Shown: positions 18,516-25,858, counted from the stretch's first letter. The stretch is 64,000 nt of DNA from Chitinophaga lutea (GCF_003813775.1 NZ_RPDH01000001.1:1116001-1180000), one strand, 5' to 3'. Numbers and translations are program-made. Notes: a model not told the origin generated them from the sequence alone.

Positions 18516-18619
18516 GCGTCCAAATTACAATAAATAGGCTGCAATCAGCCATGCCCGCATTTTGCATTGATTAAATAAATAATCTGTAATTATCAATTCT
18601 ATAGATCATTAAGCAAACC

Positions 18620-18658
18620 TGTAGATATATTGTAGACGGGATTTTTGTAGATAGTAGA
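18620..18658. promoter_or_regulatory. Cluster of TGTAGA repeats between divergent genes
   Basis: TGTAGA occurs at 18620-18625, 18631-18636 and 18646-18651, with a near copy (AGTAGA) at 18653-18658 and TGTAGG at 18664-18669. The first pair has the same 11-bp spacing as the TGTAGA pair upstream of the susC at 8698. The cluster lies in the 213-bp gap between the TPR-HTH gene (start 18515) and the plus-strand operon (start 18729). That position suits autoregulation and control of the divergent operon. Function is inferred from repetition and position. Confidence 0.4.
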
Positions 18659-18728
18659 TGCCGTGTAGGATAGCGGGATTTGGAACAGGGAACGCCGGCG
18701 GGGACATTTGCAGTATCAAATTCATGCT

Positions 18729-19208
18729 ATGACGCACTATCGGTATTTCACACAGGAGGGCGACAAATTCCACCTCCGGTCAAACACATCCGCCGCCATC
18801 GTCCGGTCGGTGCTTTGCCTGGCGATGGCCGCCGGCATCTATTTCCTGATCCCCCCGGAAAAAAAGATCGGCCTCTGGGGTGCGGGTTTGTTCGTATTCT
18901 TCGCCCTCATCAACCTGCTCCGGTCTACCAAAAAACTGACGATCGACGTCGCCGCCAAAACCGTCGTTCATAAAAACAACGCCCTGACTGCGGAGGCGAC
19001 TTACCGTTTTGATGAGTTCGTGCAGTTTTACGTGCTCCGCCACAGCTACCTGTTCAGGTTCATCATGCTCGACTGCACCGCCTTCCTGGTGTTCGGGCAG
19101 GAGGGCCGGGAAAAACAGGTACCGGTGGTGGTCGGCCTCTTCAGTGCCCGGCCGGCGCAAAACGCCGTGAACGAGATGAGCGCCATCATGGGCTTCGAAG
19201 CCGCCTGA
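18729..19208 (+). CDS. Two-helix membrane protein of unknown function
   Basis: The start chosen is the ATG at 18729 (MTHYRYFTQEG); an in-frame TTG lies 21 bp upstream. The 159-residue protein has two closely spaced hydrophobic helices (SVLCLAMAAGIYFLI and LWGAGLFVFFALINLL). A soluble C-terminal half follows with alternating beta-like strands (KKLTIDVAAKTVVHKNN, YRFDEFVQFYVL), reminiscent of small PH-like membrane proteins. It is the first of four tightly spaced genes (12, 9 and 11 bp gaps). No family is recognised with confidence. The next gene has a similar architecture. Confidence 0.8.
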   Translation: MTHYRYFTQEGDKFHLRSNTSAAIVRSVLCLAMAAGIYFLIPPEKKIGLWGAGLFVFFALINLLRSTKKLTIDVAAKTVVHKNNALTAEATYRFDEFVQFYVLRHSYLFRFIMLDCTAFLVFGQEGREKQVPVVVGLFSARPAQNAVNEMSAIMGFEAA

Positions 19209-19220
19209 AAAATTCACGCC

Positions 19221-19712
19221 ATGCACAAGTACCAACTGACCATCACGCCCTGCGAACTGACCATCCGGCCATACTTCGGCTACCTGCCGAAAATAAGGGT
19301 ATTGGCCTGCCTGGCCGTCGCTCTATTCACCAGCCTGCCTTTCCTCCAGCGGCAGTTAACACCCGATGTGACCAGGGTGATCTGTGCCGCCGGCGGCATC
19401 CTGCTTTTGTATGCCCTCTACGACTACCTGTTCCACGCGAGCGCAAAGTTTTTGTTCGATAAAAGGACACGCTCGATTTACAGGATCAATGGCATCTTCT
19501 TCAAAAAGCGGCTGATGAGCTTTGAAGACATGACGATACTCACCACATCCGAGTATGGGGACAGGGAATATTCCATGGGCCGCAAAAAGAACCAGTTCCT
19601 CAAAAACTACCCGATCAGCGCGCCTTTCGGGAATAGCCGGAAGAGCCGGGACAGGGAAGCAGAATACCGCGAGCACATCCTTCAGCCTATTCTGACATTC
19701 ATTCATCATTAA
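19221..19712 (+). CDS. Two-helix membrane protein of unknown function
   Basis: The 163-residue protein has a short polar N-terminus, two helices (IRVLACLAVALFTSLPF and VICAAGGILLLYALYDYLF) and a basic C-terminal domain (KFLFDKRTRSIYRINGIFFKK). The plan matches the preceding gene, and the two could be ancient duplicates, though identity is low by eye. It starts 12 bp after the upstream stop and ends 9 bp before the next start, so it is cotranscribed. Function is not assignable. Confidence 0.8.
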   Translation: MHKYQLTITPCELTIRPYFGYLPKIRVLACLAVALFTSLPFLQRQLTPDVTRVICAAGGILLLYALYDYLFHASAKFLFDKRTRSIYRINGIFFKKRLMSFEDMTILTTSEYGDREYSMGRKKNQFLKNYPISAPFGNSRKSRDREAEYREHILQPILTFIHH

Positions 19713-19721
19713 ACGGATACC

Positions 19722-20258
19722 ATGCTTACACGATCTTACATCCGGACCATCCTCTTTTGCTGCTGCTTCCTGGCGGCCTGCAAACTGCCCGCCTCGCCCG
19801 AAAAGTATTTCGATACGGCGGCCCTGAACGCCAATGCCGTGTCGCATTTCGGCAGCGACTATTTCATCACCGCACTGGGATACGGGAAACGGCCCATATC
19901 TGCCGGCGCCGGCCCGTACAGTTATGAGGAGCAGATCGGCTTCGCCATACAGCGGGTGGAAGGCTACCTGAAAAATGTGGACGGCCTGATGGCCACCAAC
20001 GACACGGAAGCTTTGCTGGATGCGTCCAGGGATCTGTTCCGGTTTACGCTGGACAGCTACCGCACTGATCATCTGCCAATCGCCCGGATGATCGACCAGA
20101 AAGCGCCGGCGGAAACGATCGCCCGGGCCATGGAGGCGCTGGACAGGAAGTCGTACGAAACCTTCCTCGCCAAATACGAAAAGCTCCATGGCATCGGCAC
20201 CCGGTACGCCAAAGACCATGGCATCAAGCTAGCGGAAATGCCCACTTTTAACCGGTAA
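19722..20258 (+). CDS. Lipoprotein of unknown function
   Basis: The 178-residue protein has a Cys-rich lipoprotein signal (MLTRSYIRTILFCCCFLAAC, lipidation Cys20). The mature part is helical and charged (EEQIGFAIQRVEGYLKNVDG, SYETFLAKYEKLHGIGTRYA). It has no enzyme motif and no family I recognise. It lies third in the four-gene operon, so it is likely the periplasmic or outer-membrane partner of the flanking membrane proteins. Confidence 0.8.
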   Translation: MLTRSYIRTILFCCCFLAACKLPASPEKYFDTAALNANAVSHFGSDYFITALGYGKRPISAGAGPYSYEEQIGFAIQRVEGYLKNVDGLMATNDTEALLDASRDLFRFTLDSYRTDHLPIARMIDQKAPAETIARAMEALDRKSYETFLAKYEKLHGIGTRYAKDHGIKLAEMPTFNR

Positions 20259-20269
20259 ACCAGCCCATC

Positions 20270-21250
20270 ATGACACGAGCCTTTCTCATCTTCGGCGCCC
20301 TTTACGGACTTTTTTTCGCCACCGGTTTCCCTATGCTGCTGTATTACAACATCAACGACCGGTTTGATGTAAACGGACTGCCCGGCAAAAATCCATGGCT
20401 CGCGATGGGCATTGTGGCCCTTTCGGTCATACTATGGTGCATTGTGCTGGCGGGGTACTTCCGCAAATGGGTACTGTCCACCTTTACCGCGAAGCGGAAT
20501 ATAGAGCGGCTGAAAGAGCACGGCGTGCGCCGGAGTGCGGAGATTTTATCCGCCGAGAGGATTTCGAAAAACGGCGCCGCGTTCAACAGTTATCAGCTCA
20601 GTCTTTCGTTCAACAACCTGGCCGGCACGCCCATTATCCAGAAAGCCGCGGTGAACGACGGCAAACCGCATGAGCATCGTTTTGTGCCCGGGAAAAAGAT
20701 CGACATCCTGATCGACCGCGACATGCGGTCGATCCCGTATTTCATTTTTGCCAGCACTGAAGCCACCATCCACAAATCCATCGTAGCTGCGATCGTTCTC
20801 GGCTGGTGTGCGCTGGTCGCTCTCATCGGCTGGTACTATGTATTTTCCTATGAGTTTGAAAGTTTCGGGATGGGGTGGCGTTTCATGAGTTTCGTTCATC
20901 CATTGTTTATTTGCCCGGTCGTTTTGCTGTTCTATCGCCTCATCGGAAAACTTATCCTCAGGGTCGGCGCCAACCCGAAAGATGCGGCATTCATCAAATT
21001 CAAGGGGCTTTCGACCACAGCGCGGCTCGTCAATGCCAGCCAGACCGGGATGTATATCAATGAGCAGCCCATGGTGCGCTTCGACCTGGAGTTCACGGAT
21101 GAGCGGCATCAACAGCACAAGGTGAGCCTGAAAAAAGTAGTGGACCTGTTGCACCTCGACGTTGCCCGCCAGGAAACGGCGGAGATATTTTACCTGAAGG
21201 AAAACCCGCAGCGGGTGGCGTTTGCCAGTGATCTGGATGACGTCCAGTGA
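20270..21250 (+). CDS. Four-helix membrane protein, DUF3592-like
   Basis: The 326-residue protein has two pairs of transmembrane helices: FLIFGALYGLFFATGFPML and MGIVALSVILWCIVLAGYF near the N-terminus, then SIVAAIVLGWCALVALIGWY and SFVHPLFICPVVLLFYRL in the middle. Each pair is followed by a soluble beta-rich domain of similar design (SAEILSAERISKNGAAFNSY and TARLVNASQTGMYINEQPMV). That internal duplication and the R-x-L/V-x2-A-x-x-T/I-G pattern recall DUF3592-type proteins of unknown function. It is the last gene of the operon. Its last 65 bp form the first unit of the tandem array at 21184-21680, so its 3' end has been copied downstream. Confidence 0.8.
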   Translation: MTRAFLIFGALYGLFFATGFPMLLYYNINDRFDVNGLPGKNPWLAMGIVALSVILWCIVLAGYFRKWVLSTFTAKRNIERLKEHGVRRSAEILSAERISKNGAAFNSYQLSLSFNNLAGTPIIQKAAVNDGKPHEHRFVPGKKIDILIDRDMRSIPYFIFASTEATIHKSIVAAIVLGWCALVALIGWYYVFSYEFESFGMGWRFMSFVHPLFICPVVLLFYRLIGKLILRVGANPKDAAFIKFKGLSTTARLVNASQTGMYINEQPMVRFDLEFTDERHQQHKVSLKKVVDLLHLDVARQETAEIFYLKENPQRVAFASDLDDVQ

Positions 21251-21680
21251 GTTTTCAGCTGGTGGATTCAATGAGTGATTCAGAAAAACATCCGGTGAAA
21301 GAAAAATACTTAATCCCGAATGAAATCCGCAACGGGCAGCGTTCGCCAGTGATCTGGATGATATCTAATGAATTTTCGGTTGGTGGATTCAATGAGTGAT
21401 TCAGAAAACATGCAGTGAAAGAAGAATATTTAATAACGAATGAAATCCGCAACGGGCAGCGTTCGCCAGTGATCTGGATGATATCTAATGAATTTTCGGT
21501 TGGTGGATTCAATGAGTGATTCAGAAAACATCCGGTGAAAGAAAAAGTATTTAATGCCGAATGAAACCACGGCCGGTGAACTTCGAGTGTTCCAGACAAT
21601 GCCCGGTGAAACGAAATATTTAATACCGAATGAAACCCGCAGCGGGTGGGCTTCGGCAGTAATCCAGATAACACACTCCA
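21184..21680. repeat. Tandem array of 120-bp units derived from the 3' end of the upstream gene
   Basis: Unit 1 (about 21184-21303) includes the last codons and stop of the membrane-protein gene. Units 2 and 3 (about 21304-21423 and 21424-21543) repeat it with a 120-bp period: the marker GATCTGGATGA recurs at 21230, 21351 and 21471. A stretch of about 90 bp (21321-21411 versus 21441-21531) is identical between units 2 and 3. Two shortened, diverged copies follow (about 21544-21610 and 21611-21678), the last ending at the start codon of the next lipoprotein gene. Stops occur in all plus-strand frames, so the array is not coding in the gene's sense. On the minus strand the 120-bp period keeps one frame open, probably by chance. 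Confidence 0.92.
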
Positions 21681-22096
21681 TGAAAAAAATAATTCCCATA
21701 TTGATCTGCACCATACTGCTGGGAGCCTGCCGGCAGATTTCCAGGACAGTGGAAGATACTTTTCACCCCAGGGACACCATCATTCCCCGCAGCCCCCAAT
21801 CCCCACAGGAAGAGGCAGTTTCCTACTCCGACCATCACTCCATCACGACCACCAGCACGAGCATCAGCATTACCACCGATATCCCGCTTCTCTCCGCGAA
21901 AGACTCCATTCTGCTCGCCAAAGCGCTGCAGATGTACCAGGAGAAGAATGCGCAGGCTAATGGAACAGACAGCGCGTCGACCATCAGCATTTCCATCAAC
22001 GGCCACCAGATACGGCTGACGCCTGGTGCAGGCGCAACCGGTGAGCAGATCCGTTTTGAAAAGGACAGCGGGAAGGTGGTATTGGAGCAGGAATAG
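21680..22096 (+). CDS. Small lipoprotein with Ser/Thr-rich linker
   Basis: The start at 21680 (MKKIIPILICTILLGACRQ) gives a lipoprotein signal with Cys17; the open frame upstream runs through the repeat array and is not meaningful. After lipidation there is a Pro-rich stretch (TIIPRSPQSPQEEA), then a run of Ser/Thr/Ile (HHSITTTSTSISITT) that looks like a low-complexity linker. The C-terminus (STISISINGHQIRLTPGAGA) is beta-like. The protein has 138 residues and no known domain. It lies directly behind the repeat array, whose last copy supplies its upstream sequence and perhaps its leader. Confidence 0.75.
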   Translation: MKKIIPILICTILLGACRQISRTVEDTFHPRDTIIPRSPQSPQEEAVSYSDHHSITTTSTSISITTDIPLLSAKDSILLAKALQMYQEKNAQANGTDSASTISISINGHQIRLTPGAGATGEQIRFEKDSGKVVLEQE

Positions 22097-22136
22097 GGTA
22101 AAACCTGAGAAGGATTTTTTGGTGCGAAGTAAAGCG

Positions 22137-22201
22137 TCGGGGAGGGCCCGCCACCGCATGTAACCTTTCTTCGGACGATGCGTCCGGGTGCGAGTCCCCG
22201 A
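22137..22201. other. Nested inverted-repeat element, possible structured RNA
   Basis: Outer arms TCGGGGA (22137-22143) and TCCCCGA (22195-22201) are perfectly complementary. Inside them GGACG (22173-22177) and CGTCC (22181-22185) form a stem with loop ATG, extended by ACC/GGGT. The segment GGGTGCGAGTCCC resembles a tRNA T-arm, but the rest does not fold as a tRNA. The element lies in the 257-bp gap between two plus-strand genes. It could be a structured leader, a trailer or an interspersed palindromic repeat. Confidence 0.35.
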
Positions 22202-22220
22202 TCAAAATGATTTCATCTTA

Positions 22221-22296
22221 GGGTATTCTTAGGGTTATTCTTGGGTTATCATAGGTAATTCTATGAAAAAAGCCTAAGAAAACCCCAGGAATACCC
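22221..22296. other. Long imperfect hairpin upstream of the gene at 22354
   Basis: The arms 22221-22245 (GGGTATTCTTAGGG...) and 22273-22296 (...CCCCAGGAATACCC) pair over about 24 bp with one mismatch, one bulge and G-U pairs. The loop contains a small ATAG/CTAT hairpin. CAACTTTTTCCC follows the right arm, so it may act as a terminator for the lipoprotein gene. It ends 57 bp before the next start, so an attenuator or a mini-transposable palindrome are alternatives. Confidence 0.5.
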
Positions 22297-22353
22297 AACT
22301 TTTTCCCTTAAAATCTGTTAGGATGGATAAACAGTCACTAAAATCTGTCTATT

Positions 22354-22677
22354 ATGGCGATCAGCAAACACCTTTTATTGAAGAAACTGTCCGGGCACGT
22401 AGGCCGGGAGGTGGTTTTCAAACAATACGGCGACAAGACCGTGGTGAGCAAATACCCGGATATGAGCAACCGCACGCTCAGCCCGAAGCAGGTGCGGAAT
22501 AACGAGATCATGGAAGAAGCCAACTACGAGGCCAAGCGCATCATGGCGGACGAGGAGCTGCGGCATGCAGCACAGGTGCGGCTGAATGTGACCAGCAACA
22601 AATTGTACACTTCGCTGGTGAGGGAATATTTTAAAGCGGCGCGGGCAGCAGGCAATGACGAAACACCTGCGCCCTAA
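22354..22677 (+). CDS. Conserved-looking small basic protein, unknown function
   Basis: The 107-residue protein starts MAISKHLLLKKLSGHVGREV and has no signal peptide or membrane helix. The N-terminal half (GREVVFKQYGDKTVVSKYPD) is beta-like. The rest is helical and charged (NEIMEEANYEAKRIMADEEL, LVREYFKAARAAG). The G-x-V-x-x-x-VVF-x-x-Y/x-x-x-TVVSK-x-P pattern recalls small phage- or element-associated Bacteroidota proteins, but I cannot name a family. It stands alone behind a long hairpin, and its last 65 bp seed the decayed repeat array that follows. Confidence 0.75.
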   Translation: MAISKHLLLKKLSGHVGREVVFKQYGDKTVVSKYPDMSNRTLSPKQVRNNEIMEEANYEAKRIMADEELRHAAQVRLNVTSNKLYTSLVREYFKAARAAGNDETPAP

Positions 22678-22880
22678 GGATATGTGTTACCAATGAGAAG
22701 TATTGTAAAGTCATGCAGGCAACGAGGTAATGCCTGCCTCATAAGGATACGCGCGCTGGAGAAAAAGTATAGCAGGCAACGAAGTAGCACCCACTTCAAA
22801 AGGAAATACATCGCCGGTGAGGAAGTATTTTAAGCTCGTAAAGGCCACAGTGGCGGAAGGCAATGAGCCCCAGGATGCAA
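22613..22880. repeat. Decayed tandem repeats of the 3' end of the gene at 22354
   Basis: Four recognisable units of roughly 58-74 bp occur at about 22613-22686 (inside and just past the gene), 22687-22754, 22755-22812 and 22813-22880. Shared landmarks are GGTGAGG(G)AAxTATTTTAA (22615 and 22815 regions), GCAGGCAAYGA (22654, 22718 and 22773 regions) and (A)TAAGGATAYG after the stop codon and in unit 2. Units are diverged and some are truncated. As in the array at 21184-21680, the repeated segment is the end of the upstream gene plus its trailer. Confidence 0.7.
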
Positions 22881-22917
22881 TGTTTACTGCGGGGCCGCAC
22901 ACCCTCCCGGTAAAAAA

Positions 22918-22937
22918 TCCCCGGATTTTTGCGGGGA
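22918..22937. other. Small hairpin in the gap before the CE15-like gene
   Basis: TCCCCG (22918-22923) pairs with CGGGGA (22932-22937) across the loop GATTTTTG. An A-run precedes it (22912-22917), so its U-tract lies on the minus strand, where there is no gene to terminate. It could instead cap the 5' leader of the gene at 22984. The remaining gap between the repeat array and that gene shows nothing else. Confidence 0.4.
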
Positions 22938-22983
22938 GATATTAAATTTATGCGCCGCCACCTCACCCGCATAAAAACTCCGC

Positions 22984-24165
22984 ATGAAAACAGCCGGTTT
23001 CATTTTTGCACTGCTCTCCTTCATTCTGCACGCGCAGGCGCAACAATACGACGAGTCCAAAGTACCCGCCTATACCCTCCCCGACCCGCTCACGACACTC
23101 CAGGGCCAGGCAGTTAAAAATATTCGTACATGGGAAACCGTAAGACGGCCGGAAATACGCCGGTTGTTTGAAGATAATGTCTACGGGCAGATGCCGAAGG
23201 ATTTCGACAGCATCCGCTTTACGGTGGAGCGGGAAGATCCGGGTGCGATGGAAGGGAAAGCCCTGCTGAAAGAAACCCGCATCGACGTGTACCGCTCCGG
23301 CCGGCAGGTGTCTATCCACCTGGTGCTGTTCGTTCCGAAAAACGTTTCCCGGCCTGCGCCGGTGTTTTTACTGATCAACAACCGCGGCAAAAACAACACA
23401 GACCCGGACAGGAAAGTCAAAAGCCCTTTCTGGCCGGCGGAGCTGGTGACAGAAAGCGGATATGCCATCGCCGCCTTCCATGTCAGCGACCTGGCGCCCG
23501 ACGATAAAACGGATTATGTGAACGGGCTCCTGCGTTTATACCCGGAGCAACTGACCGCAGACAACGGCATGAAAGCCATCGGCGCCTGGGCCTGGGGCGC
23601 TTCCAGGGTGATGGACTACTTCGAAAAAGAGTCCCTTGTGGATGCCTCCCGCATAGCATTGGCAGGGCATTCGAGGGGAGGGAAAACTTCCCTTTGGGCA
23701 GCCGCGCAGGACCAGCGGTTCGCACTTTGCGTAACCAACTGCTCCGGCAATACCGGCGCGGCACTGGCGCGGCGGCAGTTCGGTGAGCGCATCACCCGCA
23801 TCAACACCACTTTCCCCCACTGGTTCAATAACAATTATAAAAAGTATAACGACCGGGAAAACGATCTGCCGGTAGACCAGCATATGCTCATCGCCCTGAT
23901 CGCGCCGCGGCCGGTGTACGCCACCAATGCCACGAAAGACCTCTGGGCCGACCCTACCGGCACCTTTCTTGCCCTGAAGAACGCGGAGAAGGTATTTGCC
24001 TTGTACGGCCTGCGTTCCGCGTTGCCGGCTACACCGCCGGCCGTCAATGTAGCCGTGGAAAATTCCATCCTCGGTTATCATAACCGCGAAGGCGAACACG
24101 ACATGACGGAAACCGACTGGCGGCATTTTATCCGGTTTGCGGACATTCATTTTAAACGGAAGTGA
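22984..24165 (+). CDS. CE15-like (glucuronoyl) esterase, secreted
   Basis: The 393-residue alpha/beta-hydrolase has a signal peptide (MKTAGFIFALLSFILHAQAQ). It matches the glucuronoyl-esterase-type CE15 plan: N-terminal RRPEIRRLFEDNVYGQMP, oxyanion/nucleophile segment ALAGHSRGGKTSLWAA (Ser230), then SGNTGAALARRQFGE, and the catalytic His372 in REGEHDMTETDW. Such enzymes cleave ester links between lignin alcohols and glucuronic acid on xylan. The residue expected to be the acid just before SG is Cys253 here, and the alternative loop reads WADPTGTFL without Glu at the usual place. The catalytic acid is therefore unassigned and activity may differ. The gene stands alone and faces the minus-strand gene at 24317. 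Confidence 0.8.
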   Translation: MKTAGFIFALLSFILHAQAQQYDESKVPAYTLPDPLTTLQGQAVKNIRTWETVRRPEIRRLFEDNVYGQMPKDFDSIRFTVEREDPGAMEGKALLKETRIDVYRSGRQVSIHLVLFVPKNVSRPAPVFLLINNRGKNNTDPDRKVKSPFWPAELVTESGYAIAAFHVSDLAPDDKTDYVNGLLRLYPEQLTADNGMKAIGAWAWGASRVMDYFEKESLVDASRIALAGHSRGGKTSLWAAAQDQRFALCVTNCSGNTGAALARRQFGERITRINTTFPHWFNNNYKKYNDRENDLPVDQHMLIALIAPRPVYATNATKDLWADPTGTFLALKNAEKVFALYGLRSALPATPPAVNVAVENSILGYHNREGEHDMTETDWRHFIRFADIHFKRK

Positions 24166-24316
24166 TGGACGCCTGTACGGCGGGGCAATTCCCCCTATAC
24201 AGATTCCTGCGGAATTGACCGCATCGTTATAAAGCGGATGGCATGTTCCAGGTGAATGGATCACAATCGTGATAACGGCCCCTGATGCCTTGTTTGCATA
24301 CCTTCAACGGAACCGG

Positions 24317-24763
24317 TTAGCAGTCGTGATACCGGTGATTGGTTTCTTCGAAATACTCCGCGTGTTTTTCCAGCACTTCCTTCGACACCTGTTTCTGCTT
24401 CAGCACCACCTTCCGCTGCGTCACACCGTCAGGGTGGATCCAGATGCCGGAGAAGCCGTCTTTTTCCTTGCGCAGGATCATCACGCCGGAGAACCTTTCT
24501 TCCGTCATGATGAACTGGTTGGCTTCGTTATAATCCACATCCAGCCACAGCCAGCTATCGTTCCCGGGCACCTTGTCGTATTTATAGATCGCGCTGTACA
24601 GCATCCGCGGCTCGCAGTGATGCTCTTCTTCCTGCAGGTACAGGGTGATGCCGATCTTGCCGTCGATGGTACCGGTAAACAAACGGGGAACGCCCGCTTT
24701 TTGCGCCGCAGCGTGCATGGTTGCCAGGATGAGGCCGCATGCCAGGAGGAAATACTTTTTCAT
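24317..24763 (-). CDS. Small secreted protein of unknown function
   Basis: The 148-residue protein has a signal peptide (MKKYFLLACGLILATMHAAAQ). The mature part contains alternating beta strands (FTGTIDGKIGITLYLQ, GFSGIWIHPDGVTQRKVVL) that suggest a compact beta-sandwich or lipocalin-like domain. The C-terminus is short and His-rich (ETNHRYHDC). No catalytic motif or family is recognised. It converges with the CE15-like gene, with 151 bp between the two stop codons, so it is transcribed on its own. Confidence 0.75.
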   Translation of the reverse strand: MKKYFLLACGLILATMHAAAQKAGVPRLFTGTIDGKIGITLYLQEEEHHCEPRMLYSAIYKYDKVPGNDSWLWLDVDYNEANQFIMTEERFSGVMILRKEKDGFSGIWIHPDGVTQRKVVLKQKQVSKEVLEKHAEYFEETNHRYHDC

Positions 24764-25010
24764 GAGGTGTGGTTATTTTTCACTGGGGCGAATTTGCGAC
24801 AATATTTCCGGACTGCGTGCAGGCAATTCAGATTCGCGGGGGATTGATTTTTATTTGCAGGGATTCATGCCTGATTACTTTTTTCAACACTTGCCACAGA
24901 CTTTCCGGTACGCGAAACCCGCACGCAAACAAGAGCTTCCTCCGGTGACGGACAGGTTAAATCATTATGGAACTGATGGGCGTTTACCGGGATTTTTAAC
25001 GGCCCGCATG

Positions 25011-25757
25011 TTACAACAACTCCACACTGCCTTTGTATTGCGCCAGGAACGCATCATCCGGCGGCAATTCGGTGATCAGGTAATCGATGGCCTGGAGGTC
25101 GCACACCTTAAGGCGCTGGGTGGTATTGAGTTTTTCAGAGATGCTCAGTACGGCCACCTTCTGGGAAGAACGCATCATGGCTTTGATGATCTGCACGATT
25201 TCCCAGTCGCTGTCCGTCAACCCGTCCGTTACAGAGAGGCCGTTAGCGCCGATGATGCACAGATCCGTCTTGATGTCGGCCAACTGGTTGATCACGCTGG
25301 CGCCGGTATGCACGTTGGCGTTTTTAGAGAGTTTGCCGCCGATGCTGATCACCTCCAGCTTTTCGCGGTCAGACAGGGCGATGGCCACCTGCGGGCTCAG
25401 CACGAAAAAAGTGGCGCGCAGGTCGTTTGAAATGGCTTTCGCCAGCTCTATGATGGTGGTGCCTCCTTCGATCAATACCGTACTGTCTTTCTTCAGCAGT
25501 TTTTTCGTTTTCTCCGCAATGACCTGTTTCGCTTCCCTGGCGTACACGTCGCTTTGCATGTTGTGCGGAAAGTGAAATGACGGGCTCACGGCGCCGCCGT
25601 GCACCTTCAGTATTTTACCTGCATCTATCAGTTCTTTAAAATCGCGGCGGATAGTGTCTTCAGATACGTCGAGCAGCCGGCTCAGGTCTGCAGACAGCAC
25701 CTTGTTGTGCAGGTTTACCTCCCGCATGATGAGTTTATGTCGTTCCTCTTTCAACAT
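25011..25757 (-). CDS. DeoR/GlpR-family transcriptional repressor
   Basis: The 248-residue protein has the DeoR N-terminal winged HTH (RHKLIMREVNLHNKVLSADL, then LLDVSEDTIRRDFKEL; residues 1-55). A sugar-isomerase-like DeoR C-terminal sensor domain follows (about 75-235), with VLIEGGTTIIELAKAI and CIIGANGLSVTDGLTDSDWE. DeoR proteins usually bind a phosphorylated sugar. Divergent transcription from the amino-sugar operon starting at 25999 and palindromes in the shared 241-bp gap make this its probable local repressor. By pathway logic the inducer could be MurNAc-6-P, GlcNAc-6-P or a related intermediate, which is inference. Confidence 0.93.
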   Translation of the reverse strand: MLKEERHKLIMREVNLHNKVLSADLSRLLDVSEDTIRRDFKELIDAGKILKVHGGAVSPSFHFPHNMQSDVYAREAKQVIAEKTKKLLKKDSTVLIEGGTTIIELAKAISNDLRATFFVLSPQVAIALSDREKLEVISIGGKLSKNANVHTGASVINQLADIKTDLCIIGANGLSVTDGLTDSDWEIVQIIKAMMRSSQKVAVLSISEKLNTTQRLKVCDLQAIDYLITELPPDDAFLAQYKGSVELL

Positions 25758-25807
25758 ACTGTTAAATTAACTGCAATGATGCCCCAAAGTAACTTAAATC
25801 ACGCAAA

Positions 25808-25858
25808 ATATGCGCATATAAGTTTTTTTGCGGTTTTAATTTGCATATATGCGCATAA
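25808..25858. promoter_or_regulatory. Paired TATGCGCATA palindromes, probable DeoR operators
   Basis: A perfect 12-bp palindrome ATATGCGCATAT (25808-25819) and a second copy with the perfect 10-bp core TATGCGCATA (25848-25857) are centred 39 bp apart. They lie in the divergent gap between the DeoR gene and the SusC gene. The downstream copy falls between the proposed -33 and -7 promoter elements of the operon, where a bound repressor would block RNA polymerase. Two-site spacing of nearly four helical turns allows looping or tetramer binding. Confidence 0.62.

Noticed and set aside
21255..21674. 139-codon minus-strand frame with 40-residue repeats
   Set aside because: The repetition follows from the 120-bp DNA array, whose period is a multiple of three. 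There is no start context, and the sequence derives from the antisense of a gene end.
21184..21680. CRISPR array
   Set aside because: The repeats are directly abutting 120-bp units without unique spacers, and no cas gene is present in the window.
22117..22207. A functional class II tRNA gene
   Set aside because: The T-arm-like segment and a possible acceptor stem exist, but there is no anticodon stem of 5 bp with a 7-nt loop, and the variable-arm and T-stem pairings compete.
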